Source: Candidatus Saccharimonadota bacterium (GTDB lineage: Bacteria > Patescibacteriota > Saccharimonadia > Saccharimonadales > Saccharimonadaceae). Taken from it: 6,204 bases of DNA. Every line of letters starts with the position of its first letter. Positions within the stretch are counted from its first letter, which is position 1. This document shows positions 4,946-6,204 of the stretch, piece after piece. The notes beneath the pieces are model-generated. The model saw only the letters and a program-made list of their open reading frames with translations, had not been told where the DNA came from and made no database searches. The position numbers were made by a program, and so were the translations under genes. The stretch is taken from the NCBI GenBank assembly GCA_016199685.1, contig JACQGD010000086.1, positions 1 through 6,204 on the forward strand, written 5' to 3'.

Positions 4946-5218
4946 ATGTCACATGTCAAAGCTGGTGGTTCCAGTAAAAACATCCATAACAATGCCGGTC
5001 AACGTCTTGGCGTCAAGCGTTTTGGTGGCCAAAAAGTTCGTGCTGGCGAAGTTCTCGTCCGCCAAACTGGTGCTACAAAAATTGCTGGCCCTGGTACATA
5101 TATCAGCCGTAACTTTACTATTCACGCTGCCGTCGACGGTATCGTTGAATTTGCTAAAGTTCGCAAGAGTAAATTTACCGGCAAAACAGTTCCACGTACA
5201 CAAGTACTTGTAAAATAG
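4946..5218 (+). CDS. rpmA: 50S ribosomal protein L27 (bL27)
   Basis: A 90-residue protein of normal L27 length. bL27 sits in the large ribosomal subunit, and its flexible N-terminus reaches the peptidyl-transferase centre. Signature sequence: K-A-G-G-S at residues 5-9 (K-A-G-G-S in E. coli, M-A-H-K-K-A-G-G-S), R-L-G-V-K-R-F-G-G (20-28), V-R-Q-T-G (38-42), and a basic C-terminal half (V-R-K-S-K-F-T-G-K). The start directly at M-S-H means there is no cleavable N-terminal extension of the kind found in Firmicutes. The gene has its own promoter and ribosome binding site. rplU (L21), the usual upstream partner, is absent; the upstream neighbour is the divergent LysM-like gene. This suggests a single-gene transcript. 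The G+C content matches the backbone, unlike the block to its left. Confidence 0.97.
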   Translation: MSHVKAGGSSKNIHNNAGQRLGVKRFGGQKVRAGEVLVRQTGATKIAGPGTYISRNFTIHAAVDGIVEFAKVRKSKFTGKTVPRTQVLVK

Positions 5219-5242
5219 TAATCCCTAGATTCAGTCGTCCCT

Positions 5243-5278
5243 ACAGCTACGCGCTTATCGGTTCGGCTGTTTTCTTTT
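5243..5278 (+). terminator. Probable weak terminator after rpmA
   Basis: ACAGC (5243-5247) can pair with GCTGT (5266-5270). Two more pairs are possible past a two-base bulge (CG with CG), and the T-rich TTTCTTTT follows (5271-5278). The stem is short, but position and T tract suit the end of the rpmA transcript, 25 bases after its stop. Confidence 0.45.
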
Positions 5279-5331
5279 ACCAAGAAGTATCTCGCCACAT
5301 TAAGTTAAGCGTCAACTAGATTTACAGCGCT

Positions 5332-5360
5332 AAAAAAGCAGCAGGGAGATATCCCTGCTG
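5332..5360 (-). terminator. Intrinsic terminator of the peptidase / response regulator transcript
   Basis: A perfect 9-base-pair stem (CAGCAGGGA at 5339-5347 with 5352-5360) with a four-base loop is followed on the minus strand by a single C and then TTTTTT (5332-5337). It lies 21 bases past the response regulator stop, a classic Rho-independent terminator. Confidence 0.88.
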
Positions 5361-5381
5361 ATTTAGTTCGTATAACAACTC

Positions 5382-5831
5382 CTAGTACTGTGGCGTCACT
5401 GGAGGCTGCTGCGGCTGAGTAACTGTATCGCCGCCCTGCTGGTCAAGACCGAGATGATGACGGACACGTTCAACAACGTCACCAATGACAACTTGCGACT
5501 TCACAAGGTAGTCGTCAACGCCAAGTGATTCCGCACGCTCTTTGTCTTTTGGCTGACTCAGTGCGGTCAGCATGATGACACGAATGTTTGCTGTCTCAGG
5601 AGTGTTGCGGAGGATATCAAGCACATCGAATCCACTGATCTTTGGCATCATTGCATCGAGCAAAATAAGGTCAGGCTGGAATTCTTTTGCAGCAGCAAGT
5701 GCTTCTTCGCCGTTGTTCACTTCTTTTGTCTCAAAGTCTTCGAGCTCAAGTCGTGATCGGTAGACTGCAGCCAGTGCAACATCATCTTCTACTAATAGGA
5801 TTTTCTTTTTTGGTTCGTCTTGCATATACAT
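5382..5831 (-). CDS. Single-domain response regulator (CheY-like receiver) with a Q/P-rich tail
   Basis: A 149-residue protein made of one receiver domain (about 9-128) and a short tail, with no DNA-binding or enzymatic output domain. Conserved receiver residues are all present: acidic pocket E15-D16-D17, phospho-acceptor D59 in L-I-L-L-D-A-M-M-P (56-63 with neighbours), T89 in V-I-M-L-T-A, and K111 in Y-L-V-K-S. A histidine kinase should phosphorylate D59, and signalling would pass through protein contacts. No kinase gene is in the window. The tail (129-149) is rich in Q, P, T and G (T-Q-P-Q-Q-P-P-V-T-P) and probably disordered. The ATG 5829-5831 lies 20 bases after the S41 peptidase stop with no promoter between, so the two are co-transcribed. 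An AGGAG (5845-5849) sits 13 bases before the ATG, rather far; the second ATG (M3) would be farther still. Confidence 0.92.
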   Translation of the reverse strand: MYMQDEPKKKILLVEDDVALAAVYRSRLELEDFETKEVNNGEEALAAAKEFQPDLILLDAMMPKISGFDVLDILRNTPETANIRVIMLTALSQPKDKERAESLGVDDYLVKSQVVIGDVVERVRHHLGLDQQGGDTVTQPQQPPVTPQY

Positions 5832-5851
5832 ATAGTGTACTTTACTCCTGT

Positions 5852-6204
5852 TTACTTCGCAAGCCGCGCTTTGGCCGCTTCGAGCTGTGGATCACGGTTA
5901 GCATTTACATCATCTTTTGTCAGTCCGATGACTTGATCAGGAGTGATGCCTTTTTTGTCGACATTATTGCCTTTTGGCGTGTACCATCGCTGAATTGTCA
6001 CTTTGAGAAGCGTCCCGTCGTTAAGGTCAATCATCGTCTGCACCGTACCCTTACCGTACGTTTTTTCTCCAACGACACTGACCGCTCCGTATTCTTTGAG
6101 CGCCGCAGTCACGATTTCACTCGCACTTGCTGTACCGCCATTTACGAGAACGACCGTTGGAAGTCCTGCGAGGATTGCGTTACTGCCGGAGCGCTGTTCA
6201 GCCT
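5852..6204 (-). CDS. C-terminal part of an S41 family (C-terminal processing) peptidase; 5' end outside window
   Basis: The frame is open from the window edge to TAA 5852-5854, giving 117 codons. S41 (Ctp/Prc) peptidases cut near the C-termini of envelope proteins and use a Ser-Lys dyad. The visible part has V-L-V-N-G-G-T-A-S-A-S-E-I-V, with the catalytic Ser at 6125-6127, and Y-G-K-G-T-V-Q, with the catalytic Lys at 6050-6052. The 25-residue spacing between them equals that of E. coli Prc (S430, K455). It continues with L-K-V-T-I-Q-R-W-Y-T-P-K-G and K-K-G-I-T-P-D, both typical of the family, and ends in a short helical tail (L-E-A-A-K-A-R-L-A-K). The N-terminal membrane anchor and PDZ domain should lie to the right, outside the window. 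It is followed 20 bases later by the response regulator in the same transcript. A GTG at 6110-6112 is internal, not a start. Confidence 0.93.
   Translation of the reverse strand, partial: AEQRSGSNAILAGLPTVVLVNGGTASASEIVTAALKEYGAVSVVGEKTYGKGTVQTMIDLNDGTLLKVTIQRWYTPKGNNVDKKGITPDQVIGLTKDDVNANRDPQLEAAKARLAK

Noticed and set aside
4949..5213. ORFs on both strands overlapping rpmA
   Set aside because: Shadows of rpmA; L27 identity is unambiguous.
1..6204. tRNA, rRNA, CRISPR array, insertion sequence, prophage or toxin-antitoxin genes
   Set aside because: No cloverleaf-like sequence, repeated spacers, transposase motifs or terminal repeats were seen by eye on either strand.

Overview
The window most likely comes from a Candidate Phyla Radiation bacterium (Patescibacteria), with Saccharibacteria (TM7) as the best guess. 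This rests on remembered family likeness of the XseA, flippase-like and TRM11-like proteins, on compact overlapping genes, and on use of the standard code (TGA ends xseB and the LysM-like gene, so this is not a UGA-recoded group). No search was run. The backbone is about 43-48% G+C where I counted; the 3.78-4.77 kb block is about 60-65%.

Region 1 (1-2673, minus strand) is a tightly packed set read from right to left. It holds a multi-pass LPG-synthase-TM/UPF0104 membrane protein, exonuclease VII large subunit xseA, small subunit xseB, and a membrane-anchored FAM173-like methyltransferase. Each gene overlaps the next by 4-20 bases. At the far left a separate promoter, with its -10 box six bases before an ATG, appears to start a leaderless gene that runs off the window.

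Two places in this region look broken. xseA keeps its N-terminal 26 or so residues and everything after the OB fold, but about 45 residues of the OB fold are gone and the frame is shifted. Around 2674, the membrane protein and the plus-strand TRM11-like methyltransferase meet head to head. Both lack start codons and N-termini, and no intergenic space is left. Both lesions look like deletions, either real or made during assembly.

Region 2 (2674-3757, plus) is the TRM11-like methyltransferase and a strong hairpin terminator. Region 3 (3765-4838, minus) is a G+C-rich block. It carries a possible tiny membrane/lipoprotein-like ORF and a 237-residue single-pass protein with a coiled coil and a LysM-like domain. 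The latter is driven by a perfect TTGACA-17-TATAAT promoter and a strong ribosome binding site. I do not recognise this protein; it is the most novel-looking gene here. Region 4 (4879-5278, plus) is rpmA (ribosomal protein L27) with its own promoter. Region 5 (5332-6204, minus) is the C-terminal part of an S41 peptidase followed by a single-domain response regulator and a clear terminator.

No tRNA, rRNA, CRISPR array or insertion sequence was seen. The genes are mostly housekeeping or envelope functions. I found no convincing multi-gene novel system; the strongest leads are the LysM-like protein block, the leaderless promoter, and the two deletion-like junctions.
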